A stretch of 64,000 nt of DNA from assembly GCA_022747635.1 (NCBI GenBank), contig JAKTNV010000009.1:68842407-68906406 (forward strand). Reading direction: 5' to 3'. This DNA is from Hetaerina americana. Taxonomy: Eukaryota; Arthropoda; Insecta; Odonata; Calopterygidae. The notes under the pieces are model-generated. The model was not told the origin of the DNA and did no database searches. It worked only from the letters and a program-made list of their open reading frames with translations. This document shows, in pieces, positions 1 to 13,555 of the stretch. The position numbers were made by a program, and so were the translations under genes. Every line of letters starts with the position of its first letter. Position 1 is the first letter of the stretch.

Positions 1-1204
1 ATATTTTAAATGAATTTGGCGCGAATCCAGAACTGAATCGGTGCAGTAACTATGAAAAGTTATTTTAATTGACTTTCATTCCTTACTTCTTTCATTACTC
101 ATTCATTAATCTAAATGGATATTCTCTGCATAAATAGTTTGGCTTAAATCGCTTTTTTTAAAATTGAAAAGAAAGGATAGAAATGAGTAGCAATATGTAC
201 ATTTTTCAATTACTGTTATAAACCGTATTAGGAAATGAAATTTGCCAAAAATATTTTATGAAAAAACCATTCACTAGAAAATTTAAGTCTTCTCTGGTGG
301 AAAATATGGCCTTCAGAAATAAATATGAAATTCAAAATGTGAAAACGAAGGTATATCATTTTTTTAAACTTATTTACGTGATTGACGAAGTATTTTTAAG
401 GGCTGACCATGGCGATCCCTATCAATCTTTTATGTGCTGTTCTTCATTTAATTATGTTTTCCATGACCACAATTTTCGTTCGGTGCAACCGTTTAGTTGT
501 TGAATTGTTAACTTTTAAGTACTATTAAATTTTTACAAATTATAGTCATATCTTAAATTTCCTTCAAAGGTTATTTGCATCAATTGTCCAATATTGAAGA
601 CCAAGATAGACATGGATGTAGAGAGTGCGAGGTTTTGCGGTAATTGACTGTATAAAGATTTAAGTATCACTATGCATAGAGGTATAAATTTTATGTACTG
701 TGAAGCACCCAACTGAAGGTATAAGCACTCGAGCGGCGAATGTAATCGTCTTCAAAAACTTATACCTTAGATCTCAGTAATATTTTAAATGTATATAGTA
801 GTGTATAGTAATAATGTCCACTTACTTTATTGTGATACATTGTAAAATATATGCCAAATATAATTATCATTTCAAATTCAGAGAACCCACTCACTCAAAT
901 GAATATTTTCATTAGTTAGGCCAGTGAATACTCATTGAATAATTGACTATTTGCTATTATACTATGTGCTAAACGCATTACACTGCAACGTTTGACCATT
1001 TTTGCTGTTTGGTATGTCAACAGAATGAATGTTTGTACACCGTCTGCCTGCTCACAACAGCGAAAGTCACAGAATGGACCGCAACATATCCATGTAAGCC
1101 AAAATTCAATGTGAAAGTAAAGAGATACGATTTCTTCACTGATCCATTTAATAAAAATATTGAGTCCATAAATGTGATTCTCTCGTCTCCACTAATTCTC
1201 ATTT
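1..1204. other. AT-rich non-coding stretch
   Basis: AT-rich DNA dense in stops on both strands. I see no recognisable exon, RNA gene or repeat. The 81-codon frame at 258-503 has no recognisable domain and is of a length expected by chance in such DNA. Confidence 0.6.
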
Positions 1205-1580
1205 ATTTATCACATACTTTGCTCAGTTCCTCACCATCTCCTTCCTGCTTCCACCCCACTTCTCACACCCTTCAACCTCCGCCCCCATTTCTCCCACCCC
1301 CTCTCTCCCCCTTTCTACCTCGCTTCCTCTTCCGCACGCGGGCCTTCCCGACGGCGAATGCCAGAGGAATCATAAATCGGGCCGAGCACGGATATTGGTT
1401 GTCGCGCTTTCGGAAATTACCTTTTTGCTTGAGAACGGGGCGTTTGCGAGATTTATGTCCCTTGGAAGCACGCACGGCGCGGGATTGTCGGGCTGGAGAT
1501 GGGAGGGGGCGGCTGAGTTGAAAAAGGGAGGGAAAGTCCAAAGTCGACAAAACCGAAAGAGAGGATGGGGGATACTTCCG
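1205..1580. repeat. GC-rich CT-to-AG low-complexity island
   Basis: Roughly 1215-1325 is almost pure C/T on the plus strand. A mixed, CpG-containing middle follows, and 1490-1575 is A/G-rich. The strand skew flips once inside the island. Open frames on both strands here are low-complexity translations and show no domain. Confidence 0.7.
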
Positions 1581-3724
1581 GGTCCGTGCTTCGGAAGGGT
1601 TTCTCTATTTCACCTAGTATGATTCTCATCCTTTTGCTTGTGAGCAGTATTTTCACTATCTCAAAATCCCTAATGTTGGAGGAGTAACGTTTTTTCAAAT
1701 GCCAACAATCAGTTCCTGCTCATTTTCTCATCTCTAGTTAGTTTGAATTAAAATAAAACTTTTTTCAATATTTAAAATATAACTTTTATTCAAATTGAAA
1801 CGCACTATGAGTGCAATAGAATGGTTAAAAATATATTTTAAATTTACTGGAATTTTTGCTACTCATCGAACATATCCAATTTTTTTATTATTTACTTTTC
1901 AGAAGTTAATTCATGTTATTTATAAAAATGTTTGGTGTGCTAAATATTTACATCAGAATGGACTGCTAATTGAAAAAGAAGTATTCAAATATTTGATTTT
2001 AAATGCTCACCTTATAGCTGTAAATTCTGGAAGGTAGAATTTTAGCGTAGGTCAAAGAATATTATTATTTATTTAATTTTTAATGCATTAAATATGTTTA
2101 AGATATTGACAACTGAGGAAGAATGGAAACAATTTAGTAGAGGGAAATAACAATTTTAATAACTCTTAAAGTAAATTAATGTAAATTAGATATATTTTGG
2201 CTGGCATTTCTGCTAGGGAGCTACATAAAATTCTTTCAATAACCTTTACATTTATATGTATATATTTTTTCTAGATGATAAAGAATACACAAGTTTAGGG
2301 GATGATAAAAATTCGATTGAAATTTTAAGAGAGAATAATTACCAAGGTATTGATAATCAAGAGTTCATTTTTTTCCCTCGAACATTTCCACTTGTTGGCC
2401 CTGCATCACGTGACTTGGAACGCTTCCCTCCGATATTCCCTCCTTTTTATTATTTTTGCTAAATACCGGCTATTATGAACGCGAGCCATTTAATGAAAGA
2501 GGTTTTCGTAAATAACGACATCACAAACTGCTTATCGATCATTTTACAGCGCAGTCATCATGAAGGGTAATTGAGTTCTCGCGTGAAGGGGAAAAATGCT
2601 CCGACCCAAAAAAAAATTCGAACGTATTAATATTTTTTCCATGCGCTCAACTCTCGCTTCTCACAAGAGAGGGCACTTTACGCGTTTTTCCACGTGACTT
2701 CCATCACGGGTTTATTCCATTCGGTTTCACCCTTAAATCCCTAATGGCATCTCTCTCCCCCTATAGGGTCACTTCCCTAATTCTAATTAGTTGGGCTATC
2801 GTAACTACCGCTATCATTTCCCTAAGCAACAACCTCTTGTGATTTCCCTTCTCTTACTCATTAGTGATGAATCCATGAACTACTGATCTAAAAAGGTCAT
2901 TTGATATTTCTTGGGTACTTGTTAAATGCCTTCATGCAAGAAGCAGTGGATAATTTGCGTTTTGTGTTACGTTCTATGACAACCATTTCTATTGAAATTT
3001 TAAGTGAACATAAGCTTGAATTCAATTTATTTTACAAAAAATATCATTTTACATTTATAAATTCAAATTTTTTAATATCGGAGATTGTTATCGCATAAAC
3101 CGAACTGTAATGCTAATTTAAACTGAAAATATTTTTAAGATAAAATATTTTTTTTCAATTTAAACTATCGAAAATCAAATAATAATTTTAATTTCTATCA
3201 AAAGGGAATGATGATTTTTTTTCGCTTTTATGCATGCCGTTTCTTTTTTGTTAGCGAAGTTGATTAATAATCAAAAATTCTGTAAAATGATAATTTTCCC
3301 TCCAGCATTAGCTGCGAGTCGTATAATAATTTCGTCTTGTTACTTTGTTCTACCTAAGTTGCAGCTGAAAGAGCCCTCCTTGTAGGGTCAAAAATATCGT
3401 AGGATTATACCAACTACGTAATTTGATCCCGTAACACCCTCTGGGCGGGACGTGGACAAATCCTTCAGATTGGGTAATTAACAGCGTGTCGCCAATAGAA
3501 GTATTATTAATTGGTCTCGTTTAAAGCTGCATGCGACCTATTTAAAGTATGTTTTCAAGTTTATTTTAGAAAAAATATCATTGAATGAGCAAAATTCCAT
3601 CGTCAATTTATTATCAATCATATTAAAGTTTTACGTAGTTTGGGAAACATTGGGATTCGTTACTATATTTCAGTCAGGATTTATATACAAATACTGTCAC
3701 TCGGTGTTCTATTTTGTAACTTGC
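1581..3724. other. AT-rich non-coding stretch
   Basis: Mostly AT-rich and stop-rich. About 2370-2860 is somewhat more balanced in composition but shows no exon structure that I recognise. Confidence 0.55.
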
Positions 3725-4570
3725 ATAACCTAACCATTCTCCACGCCCACTTTATTGGTCTCTAGCGTCCACCCGCACCATAGAGAGTACAAGGTGGTGG
3801 AGTGGGGGTAAAGGGAGAGCTTGGGTTTGGGGGAAATTAAGAGCGAGGGGCGAAAAGAAGGACAGGAATTAAAGAGGGGGGGTGAGAGAGGGTGAGGGAT
3901 GCGGGAGAGAATGGCACAGGGAAAGGGGGGAGCTGGGAATAAGGAGCGCCCCAAAGCATGGATATTAGAATCCACCCTTGAGTGCTTCTACCAAATTAAG
4001 GGAGGGTTGGATGTGCGGAGGAGGCGGAGGTGGAGGGGCGGGGGATGAGTCCTTCCTCTCGTTCTGTTGCGTGGTAACGGAGCCACGCTTCCCCAGGAGG
4101 GAGTGTTGGCAGGGAGGAGTGTGGAGGGGTTTGATCAGGGAGGAAGTCAGATGTGGGGACTGTGGAAGGGGCGAGCAGATCCGATGAGTGGGGGGTGGAA
4201 AGCCCTGCCTAGGACCGCGGAGGGTAAAAAACACCGCACTCGGTATTCTGAGAAGAGCAGGGAGGAGGGGAAAGAGAGGGGTTGACGAAGGAGAGGGGGC
4301 GTTGCGCGGGCGGTGTCTGGGTGAGTTGTGGGGGTATAAAGGCGGAGAAGAAGAATCCCTCCCCGATTCTTCTTCCCTCCTCAACCACACCCACGACGAA
4401 ACTATTCCTCTTTCCCGCTGCCCTCACTCTGCGAATCCCACACTCACTAACGTTCTTCCCCCTCTCACCATCTCCACCCCTACACCCGTTCGCCTCTCTT
4501 TCCCCTCTCAACCCTCTCACTCCCTCTCCCCTCCTCAGGGCTCACTTCACCCCCTAAGCGCCCTTCTTGT
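3725..4570. repeat. GC-rich AG-to-CT island with a TATA-like motif at the switch
   Basis: About 3780-4330 is strongly purine-rich on the plus strand, with many GGAGG and GGGGG runs. About 4355-4560 is strongly pyrimidine-rich. The polarity switch lies at about 4340-4360, and a TATAAA motif sits at 4335-4340. The overlapping long frames (3965-4390, 4188-4736 and others) are Pro/Ser/Gly-rich translations in several phases at once, which argues against coding. A CA/AC-rich stretch follows at about 4596-4660. Confidence 0.7.
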
Positions 4571-6239
4571 TTTTGTCCTCGATTTATTTATTTATTCCGC
4601 TCGCGCACACAAGCGCACTCATAGGCACAAACACACCGAGACCCACACAAACGCAGGAGTGCCAAAGCAGTGGCAGAAGATCCCTTTCAAAGACATGCTA
4701 CAAACATCTGCTGCTTGGATTGCAGAAAGAAAGTAACACAAAGAAAACTAACCGAGTACACTTAGAAATTTGAGCAAACGGATATATCATCGGGAGTCAG
4801 AATTATGGTGAAAGATGGTGTAAACTAACTATTGGAGCTTTGACCACTGATAATATGTTCCATTTGTGTCCGGCATGGGAAAAGTCGATTTACTAAAATG
4901 TACGAGCGAATTTTTGTATTAGCTAATTCAAATCATAAAGCTGCACTTCTATAATTTCTTATCATAAAACTGATTGTTTATGGGCTATTATTAAGAGGCA
5001 AGGGACCATTTTTTTAATGTTAGCATTATATTTACGATTTTGTTAGTACAAAAGGATATGAAATGAATTGTTAAATATTTGTACCAATCTTTTGCGTTAA
5101 AAAAATTCTCTCTTTAAATGCAAGTGCCACAAAACTTTGACCTACTCCCAAGAGGAATAAGGATAACATATTAATTCACACATCCCGGTATTGAATATAA
5201 ACAACATACAAAAATATTCAATTAGAAATCTATTGCTAACATTTCAAATTGATATTCATTTAATATTTTACTTTCACTGTCATATTCCACCATTGAATAT
5301 TATGTGAAGGTGAATTGGTGAACGGCGGCAATGAAAGGGGAGGTGAAGCTTTTCTTTAGCTATTTGAGCAATTTATGGTGATTTTGAGGATATCTGTTAA
5401 GAACAGATTTAGATCTCTATTTGACAGTCTTTTTCTGAGTTTTGACATTAAATCTATTACCTCTTGGATCTAACCTTGTATTTTTCGGCTTTTGAATTTT
5501 AGTATCCAAATTCCCTCTAATATCATTTAATTGAAGGATTGTCTTCATTCATCTCACCCACCTGATGCCTTTATGTCCAGTCATTTTTATTCAGACCTTT
5601 ATCTTTCTTTTAAATTCACGCTCATTTCGAATACTCAAATATTAATTCTATTCAAATCAGTACGCGCAATTTTAATCATTTGAGTTCCTGGAAAGTGTTT
5701 CAATAATCAAACTTTTTCAACAAAGAAGAATTTTTGTGAAAATCTCATAAACCTTTATAGAACTGAAATACTTAAACCATGGATATTATAATTAAAATCC
5801 ATTGGTTTTCTTTTAATCGTGAGCTGTCCAATCCATAAATTCTTGAGATTGATAAAGTTTTATATTAAAAGACAAAAGGTTAGATGGGACAATTGGAATT
5901 TAAAGTAAAGTTTTATATGAATAGCTATATTTAAGTATTACGAAGTATCTAAATTAAATAATTCTTAAACTAAAGTAGATAAATTATTTCCGTTTTATAG
6001 CGGTACGTAGTACCTTTTAGGGTGCGCTTAAAACTTTTATACAAATCTATATAAAAAATATTATATATGAATTCCAATATTGCTATACATAAAATTTTGA
6101 ATACATTGTAATTTTTTATGCAAAATTCGATTCCCTTTGCCAAGTTATATGTAGAAATTTCCGATAATCTATGCAAATTTCCTCCAAATATTCCACCTTT
6201 TCCCAAGCGATACCGCACAGGATATCCTCCGAGTTCATT
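4571..6239. other. AT-rich non-coding stretch
   Basis: Apart from the CA-rich edge at about 4596-4660, this is unremarkable AT-rich DNA. No exon, RNA gene or repeat was recognised. Confidence 0.55.
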
Positions 6240-7085
6240 CTGCCAGCTGGCTATTCCTTCCACTACCGCTCCTTCGCCCCCCCCCCCCAACCCGAAAACC
6301 TCTTCCCTGACGCGTAACTTAATCTCACTCCATCTTCTCCCTGCCCGCCTCCTTCGCCGCCCACTCTACCCGTCCACCCAGCCTTCACCTCATCCTTCTT
6401 GCCTCGCCCCACTCCTCATTCATCCTGCCCTTTTGCTCGCCCTCCCACGCACCCACCCCCTCGGGCAACCCTTCCTCCCCCTGGCCTCCCACTCCTTATT
6501 CTCGCGATGGAGCTGACGGGAGGGGAGGTGGGTGAGAAACGGGGGGCCGTGGGTGGAACGGTATAAAAGTGTCCGTGTTTCTGGGCAAGTAGATGGGAGG
6601 GGTAGGGGTTCAGGATCTTTTTTACCCCACTGGTTTTGGGTAGCGTGGAGGAAGCCAAAAAAAATGAAATGGAGAGGCTTGGTCCAGGAACGGGGAGGGG
6701 ACGGGCGGAGGTGAAAAAATAAGGGAGGGAGGCGTGGCCATTTTTGGCGTGAGGTGGTTGGGATTCCGGGAAGGTCCTTTCCTGGGGATACGTACGCCTG
6801 TGCCTGCGGTCCATCGTTGATGGGGGTACTGGGAAGAGTCTCTGGACTGCCCAAGAATAAATTCTGGTCCCTGCTCCTTCCATGTCGAGGCGGCTCATGT
6901 TGCGCCCCGTCGTCTCCCTCGCCCTCCCATTCCCATGGCCTTCTCTCCATCTCACGTGTTCCCGCTTCCTTCGCTCATCCCCTTCCTTCTTCTCTGCCCT
7001 ACTTCTCTTGTAAGCTCTCTCTTCTCACTTTCCTCAGTTACCCTCCCATTTTCCTCGCCTACCGTTCGCACCTTTTGTGTTTATC
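6240..7085. repeat. GC-rich CT-AG-CT low-complexity island
   Basis: Three polarity blocks are visible: C/T-rich 6240-6500 with a C12 run at 6277-6288, A/G-rich 6505-6760, then C/T-rich 6890-7080. A TATAAAAG motif lies at 6562-6569, just after the first switch. The two overlapping minus-strand frames of about 180 codons (6416-6955 and 6420-6950) are in different phases over the same DNA and are low complexity, so neither is credible as a gene. Confidence 0.7.
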
Positions 7086-7880
7086 CCGAGTTTCTGCATG
7101 CATGCGTGGTGAAAGACGCTCCTATGAACTCTAAGTCCAATTATTGAGTAAAAGTGAATTAAATAAAGTTTTTATATTCACCCTTCAACCCTTTCCTTCT
7201 CCGCATTGGACGTTGGCGTTTTCCTATACCGACCCTTGCCCAACATCATGTCTACAGCACTTTCAATTTAAAAATCAGCAGATATTTTGACAACGCTATT
7301 TTTCGCGGCGCACCACCGATAGATTATAGCTATTTCATGATCATGTCAATAACATTACGATATGCTATACAATCCGGACGTTGGCTTTCAATGGTTCACC
7401 GCCCGTAGATACCCGTATTATTTTTTTGAGAGAATGAGATCAGATATGAAAAAACCAGCAAAGATGGATTACTTAGTAATGATGAGTCCGTTGCAGAAAA
7501 TGATTCCTCATCAAAAATAAATATTCAGAAACCTTGAAGGAAATCTGCTGCAACAAAATAAATTCTCTCGTATTTACTAGTTGTCGCAATGGGAGACGTA
7601 TGCCTTTTGTTTTACTCCTTGTGATGGGATGGACGTACGAAGGGTGTAAAACATTTGAAGACCGAATAACCCAAAAGGGGCATAAGACAATATAAGGCTT
7701 ATATACGCTGGTTCATTGTCAGTAAAACCACCCGTCTTTACGAGACAATTTTACAAATTATCCCTTTAACTTTATTTGTATCCAGCTTTTAAAAAGTTTT
7801 TTTTTAATACTTTAACTGTCATGGATGATCTCCGTTATCTTTAAGAGTATAAAAAGTACTGTTATATTCTATTCCTCTCT
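7086..7880. other. Mixed to AT-rich non-coding stretch
   Basis: No recognisable gene. The 3' edge (7866-7889) is a long pyrimidine tract ending in CAG, described with the candidate exon that follows. Confidence 0.5.
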
Positions 7881-7889
7881 TTTTTTCAG

Positions 7890-7983
7890 GCAAGCGTGTA
7901 TCTGTGGAAGAAGCTTCTTTATCAGTCAAGACCCTGGAAATGAGGACACACCAAAGTGTACAATAAAATGGTATTTATACTAA
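7890..7983 (+). CDS. Weak candidate terminal exon of an unknown gene
   Basis: A strong acceptor-like context (a long T/C tract ending in TTTTTTCAG at 7881-7889) precedes a short open stretch. One phase is open for 30 codons from 7891 and closes with TAA at 7981-7983, with residues such as RSFFISQDPGNEDTPKC. A second phase closes at TAA 7964-7966, inside an AATAAA at 7962-7967 that could be a polyadenylation signal. No domain is recognised and no partner exon was found nearby, so this may be chance. If real it would be the 3'-terminal exon of a plus-strand transcript, coding or non-coding. Confidence 0.12.
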
Positions 7984-8319
7984 TGTGTATAAGACTTGTA
8001 AAAATTAGGCTACTTTTCACACAGAAAGACCAATGCTAAATTGCTGAAACATTAATAATTTGACGTTTTTCTGTGGTAACTTATAGAATATTAATGGTCC
8101 GTTCCGAGCTATTAATAATTTTAAATACCATTAAGAAAAGCACGTATTAAAATGATAGTGATGCTTTAAAGTTATTAACAAAAATCACTCTTTTGATAAT
8201 AAGAAATGGCTACCAAATTATAAGAATGAGGGAAAGGAAGAGATGGTATTGATTGAAAGGACTCTGGTTCAATGAAGACTAGCCGTCATAGGATGAACTT
8301 GAAGTCATGAATTGTGTCT
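7984..8319. other. AT-rich non-coding stretch
   Basis: Nothing recognised. Confidence 0.5.
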
Positions 8320-8700
8320 AAATTCCAGCAGTCGTCCCCCCCCCCGACGTGCGTTATGATCCAGATTCTTCCGCGTCATTTCTCGTTGCGCCAGCATTCC
8401 CTCTTCGCCGACCCTCTCTCAAAAGACCAATGCATACTTCTCCGCTTTTCTCCCTTTCTGCACCCCCCCCGCCGTATTTCCCGTGCCCCTTGGGAAATCC
8501 TCTCTGGGAAAAAAGACGCTTTAAACCTTGTGTCCGCCGCCTCCGAAAAATTAATGTAATCCTATTTGTTACCACGGTTCTTTTTTCGGCCTTGTTTAAC
8601 GTCGTTGTTTCGGAGCGGAGGCACGGAGTCTGTTTCTTAAGTCCTACTGTGGGAATATTGGGTCATCAATCCCCGAAGCATGTAACGCCTCTCTTATAAA
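8320..8700. repeat. Small GC-richer, C-rich island
   Basis: A C10 run at 8336-8345 and a C-rich block at about 8455-8480 lie within moderately GC-rich DNA. Open frames overlap on both strands in different phases, with no domain recognised. Confidence 0.4.
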
Positions 8701-10575
8701 TGCCTTTCCAGGGTGCCGCGCCATAGAAAAAAAACTTGGCCCTAAAAGGCTTAGTTTTGGTTCTTGTAACGATAAAACACCAGGGTATGAATTTAAGACG
8801 GGTAGGTCTATGTTAGTAGTTTACGTGGAAGACTGAATTATTTCCCTAAAACACGAAACACGAAAATTGCGGCTTAAATATCTTTTGCCTTAGAATGAGA
8901 GAAATTTTTATGGACTTGAAACTAACTTGTAACCAGAATCTACAAGAAACTAATCCGATGGATTTTGCGAGTTCGTGTATTCGTAGGCGTGCAATCAAGA
9001 TTTACCTCATATGTTTGAGAGAAAATAATAGCTTAATATCTTACAACTAGGTGTGTTGTGACTTTTATGTACATTCTGGTTAAACTGATAGTAATGGTAA
9101 CCCTGGGTAAATTTCATAGCAATAATGTTTTCCACAGAAAATTAATAACTGTAATATTTGCATTAACTCGTACTTAATATGTGCTATTATAAACTTTTTA
9201 AATGATAAAAATTCTTTACATTTAAGTAGATTTTAGTGATGATACCTTGTTTAGCTATAAGTGATAAAACAATATTTCGCTGGCTTCTGTCTATATAAAT
9301 GCATAACTGTAACTAGATACGCTTCAAAAACATGTTTCTCTAAGCCTATGCATTTATAATGTTACCAATACTATTTACACGCAAACACATAGGTTGAAAT
9401 TAAGTGGAAACATGATTTTCACTTTGTTAATTTCACTCAAATGATCCTATTAAAATCATTTCAATAAGAATCCGCTAGAGTGGATAATTTCGACGTAGTA
9501 GTGGGTTTAGTCACCGTGTGAAGTTAATCAGCCTTATTTTTCGCCAGAAACTCTCGCTCACACTTACATGACTAAATGGACGCATAAGAAATCACTCCAG
9601 CGTAGACGGGAGTGGAGCCATATGGGAGTAGAGTACCTTTCAATTCATAAATCTTCTATTCGGTGGCTGAAATGAAGGGGCGATAAAACCAGAGCGTAAG
9701 AGTCGCAAGAAAAGAAGAGGCTGGGAAGTTGATGCTATAAGAGTAGATGACCAGGGACAGATTCTTTGGAGTTGGCGGTGAAACGGTAACGTAGAAAAGG
9801 AAGTGAAAATTAAAGAAATGGAACAGAAGTGTCATGAAATGGACCTGCGAGTGAGAATCTAACCGGAAGATTATAAAATGAGATGAACACGTAAAAAAAT
9901 TATAAACCTCATCTTAAACGATTAATCTAATAGCATAAATGGATGATAACTTGTAATATTTTGTTATCCATTACATTGTGGATAAATTAGCGTAATATAA
10001 TAAGGGCCTGGTGCTATACAGGCTGCGGCAGATAAAAATAAAAGCGCTCAATGGAGAAAAATAAAGGGGGAAATTGAAATAACTATGATGATAATTAATT
10101 TTGTGTGCTCCTCTCTTCTAAAATAAGATATTTCTTATAATATATAATCAAATTATTTTTATATCTTGTTTGTATTTTCTAGAGAATATACGAATAAATT
10201 CGTATGAACAGGGTTAGTTCCGAAGGTACTCATAGGGTCAGTCGACGACCAAGATATACGTAAGTAATTGACTTAGCTCACCTATAGGACTTTATTTAGA
10301 CAGAAAATAAGGCTTTTCTTAAAATTGCCACAGAATAATTATTACATGCGATAAAATTGGAAATAATTCAAATTCCTGCATCACCAGCTACAACCATATA
10401 GGGAAACCATATTTTACTTTGCGCAAACAAATATGACCATTATGCTTTTCCACGAATAATGATAAATACTTAAGGGGATGAGTTTTAAATAACGAAATAA
10501 TATTAATTCAATATACAGGGTAAAAGGTTAACCAAAACAGCTCGCCGGATATGCTTTTATCCAACGCAAGTACGT
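8701..10575. other. AT-rich non-coding stretch
   Basis: About 1.9 kb of AT-rich sequence without a credible open frame or recognisable repeat. Confidence 0.55.
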
Positions 10576-11900
10576 TTTAGATCGTTCTCTTTGATATTGA
10601 CAAGAAAATACCATGTTTACCAGCTTTGTGAGCGCATCCATTTATAACTCGAGCCATGAGGAATTTTAGTTTTGCAGCGGCGAGTGTGGAAAGGGCGCGT
10701 GGGGAAAATTCGATTTTCGGGAGACGAGGTCCGATATCAGGAGAGCGGGAGATACAAGGAAACTGGGGAAGGTATGCCCACAGAGGCATTCATAACGAGT
10801 GCGACGGAGAAGAAGCGGTGGTTAGCCAAGCCATGGGATGGACTGACATGAGGAGACCCTTCAAAAGGCTCGTAGATCCCTCACCGTGAACATCAAATTC
10901 CTTACCCGGCCTATTTCAATAACGGCCTCTTAAAAACTGGAAAACAAAGGAATCGATTCCCGTGGGGAAAGGGAAACGCTGACAGGGTTGAGTCATGATT
11001 CCGCAACGTTGCTAGGGTCTTTCGTAACCAGCACTCCCCCATCAAAACCGAGACACTTTGATTTTTTACCGAAGACTTCTTTTGAAAATTCTTCGAGGCC
11101 AGGTAGGGGTCGAAGCGGCCGCCATTGCAGGGGATTGACGGAAGGGGGAGTATATATTTCCCTGGCAGAAATCGCGAGAATTCCTTCCTTCCCACCCTAC
11201 ACCCCTTATTCCCGTGTAATGGCCCTTCAAGGGAGCCAACCCTTCCTATCCTATATCCCCCTGCGATTCATTCCCTTTCCCATCGTCTCTCTCCGCCGAT
11301 CCTCAACAGCTTCAACCCTCTAGCGTCCCGAGCCCTTGCACGGTACCGAACCAAATAAAACTGAATCCGCCCGCAAGGACTACTCAAGAGACAAAGCGAA
11401 GATAAAACCGACCGGAGAGTGTTTCTTTGACATACTATACATCGGAATTTTCCTCGCTTGTCATCGGCTCCTGAAAGAGCCCTCGTACCCGACCTCTGGC
11501 TTTCTGGCTTCATCTCGGCCTCCACCTGATAACATGCGCGAATGGGGCCCCTTCCACTAAAGGGGCCCAGCCCGAAAAACAACCGCACTTCCTAAAACCG
11601 GATAAACTTATAGGAACGCAATTTAGAGTGGGTGCGAGGTGATGAGTTTTGGATGTGTCCGAGTAGGAGAGAGGAGACAAGAGAGGTAAATGCGGTGTAA
11701 AATAGAGGAGAGGCTGTTTGGCATGAAGTGTGTGCCATTGAGCTGTAATGGCAAAGCTTTCGGATGTAGTCCCCTTTTGCCAATGAAGGTCGTGAGTTGA
11801 ATAGTTCGATGCGAAAAATTTGACTGTTTTAAAATATTTTTAGGGTCACAAAGGATGACGCCCTTGAAACACGACAAGCGTGAACTTTGACCAATCATCT
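10576..11900. other. Balanced-composition unique DNA
   Basis: More balanced base composition than its flanks, with scattered CpG. About 11180-11320 is CT-rich. A small 9-bp hairpin (GGGCCCCTT paired with AAGGGGCCC) lies at about 11543-11570. Frames of 60-111 codons occur on both strands over the same DNA and none resembles a known domain. A regulatory or conserved non-coding role is possible but not shown. Confidence 0.4.
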
Positions 11901-13555
11901 CCCTTTCGTTAGCCTATTTTAAGCTTTCGATCCTTTTCAAATGGAGCATGCTGAGGGAATCATTCCAGTCGCGAGAGAAGGCTAAATATTTTGAGCTCTT
12001 TACAGGACAAGATTATTGTAATTGGTTGGTTTCTTGTCACATTTCATGGTTGCCTACCTTGCTTGATCCAACTATAGTTTTTTCTTTTGACTGATGTTGG
12101 AAAAATTAAGCTATTTCAAACAGTCTTTAGCAAAGTGAATCCTAGTAATTACTGAGAAAAGAGCTAATCAGAATAATCTATGGGAATTAAAGACTTGGTT
12201 GTGGACGACCAAATTCCGCCCTGAAAGAAAAAAAACGTCCATTTAAATGGAATGCAAACGAGTAGCCTTTGAAATAAGCGGAAATAACTAGTCTTCATCT
12301 CTTAGAATTACACATAATCATAATGATTTTACAGGATGACATACAACTTGATTATTTGATCAATAAGCGAGAAAATACGTTGCACGTTCTTTTGTTTCCC
12401 GGTGCAGGGTGAAATGGGTCCAGTTGTGAACATTTGTATTAAGCCGTTAGATATAGAGATCTGAAATAAAATGGCCAAATGTTCAGATCGCGTTCTTTTA
12501 CTAATAAGAAAATCATAAACTATCCTAAGATTTGACTCCCACAGTTTACTAGATTCTACCATTATTGTACCACCGCAAATTAAGATGAGTGCTTGCCTTT
12601 TATCTTGTGCAAATCTTATCCAGTACCCATACGAGTACGCATGAATATCACTTTTATGATTCCATGCAATTGATTTTGAAAAGTAGTTCATAATAAATGG
12701 TTAAAAATTGACGGAGTAAGTTAATTAAAATATTAAAATCCCGGGTTGTTATTCTTCGAATTAGAGTTGAGGTTTTAGATGATATCGAAGACAATATAAG
12801 AAGAGATTAATTGACATTACATTGGGAAAGATTGAATTTCTTCGAGAACTCAAAACATATAAGTATTTTAATATTCATAGGTCTCCTATCGTACACATCT
12901 AAACTTTGACCCCGAAAATTATTAACAAGGTAGGTTTTAACATTTTTTAGCAAACGGACTACAATATTATTACATTATATCTCTCAGCTTTTCGTATTTG
13001 ATTTTAATTTCATCTAAAAAGAACAGAATCTTGTTTTGTGTTCCTCTATCTCACCAAGGTTTCCCTTAAATAATGGTATTTAGTATCTAAACATCATCCG
13101 AGGATTTTATGTAGAGAATTTCTTCTTACCACGGCTGCCTCTTATCAATTCCTATGCCTAGAAATTTATCAATTTTGCGTCAGAAAAATATCAAATCGTC
13201 TTTCACGCACTCTTCTAAAGTTCCCTTGCTTCAAAATGGTACAATGCCTTCCCCAAATCCCGAGAGTAAGAGGTTTATATTTAAGGGAGAAAATGTTCGA
13301 ACGGCGAAAGAGTTGCTATGCTTCCCACTTTTTAGCTCATGGCTTATGGCATAGTCACACGATAAAACCGAGCGCAATAGTTTCACATACAATCAGTATA
13401 AAATAGATGTTACGCTCTTGGCGGAACGGACCAAAATGAATTTTCATTAAGTCCGTAATAACGGAACAGACACACAAGCACCCGAAACCAATAGAGAAAG
13501 GAAGTTTGCGCGGGGTTTGAAACTCAAATCCATTTCATTTTCCAAATCGCTCCCT
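11901..13555. other. AT-rich non-coding stretch
   Basis: AT-rich. It contains a 120-codon minus-strand frame at 12329-12691 that is not low complexity but matches no family I recognise. A frame of this length is not surprising by chance across this much AT-rich DNA. Confidence 0.5.

Noticed and set aside
6416..6955. Two minus-strand frames of about 180 codons
   Set aside because: Same DNA read in two phases, low complexity, no recognised family.
12329..12691. 120-codon minus-strand frame of ordinary composition
   Set aside because: Not low complexity, but no domain is recognised, its start context is unremarkable, and a frame of this length is plausible by chance in 64 kb of AT-rich DNA.
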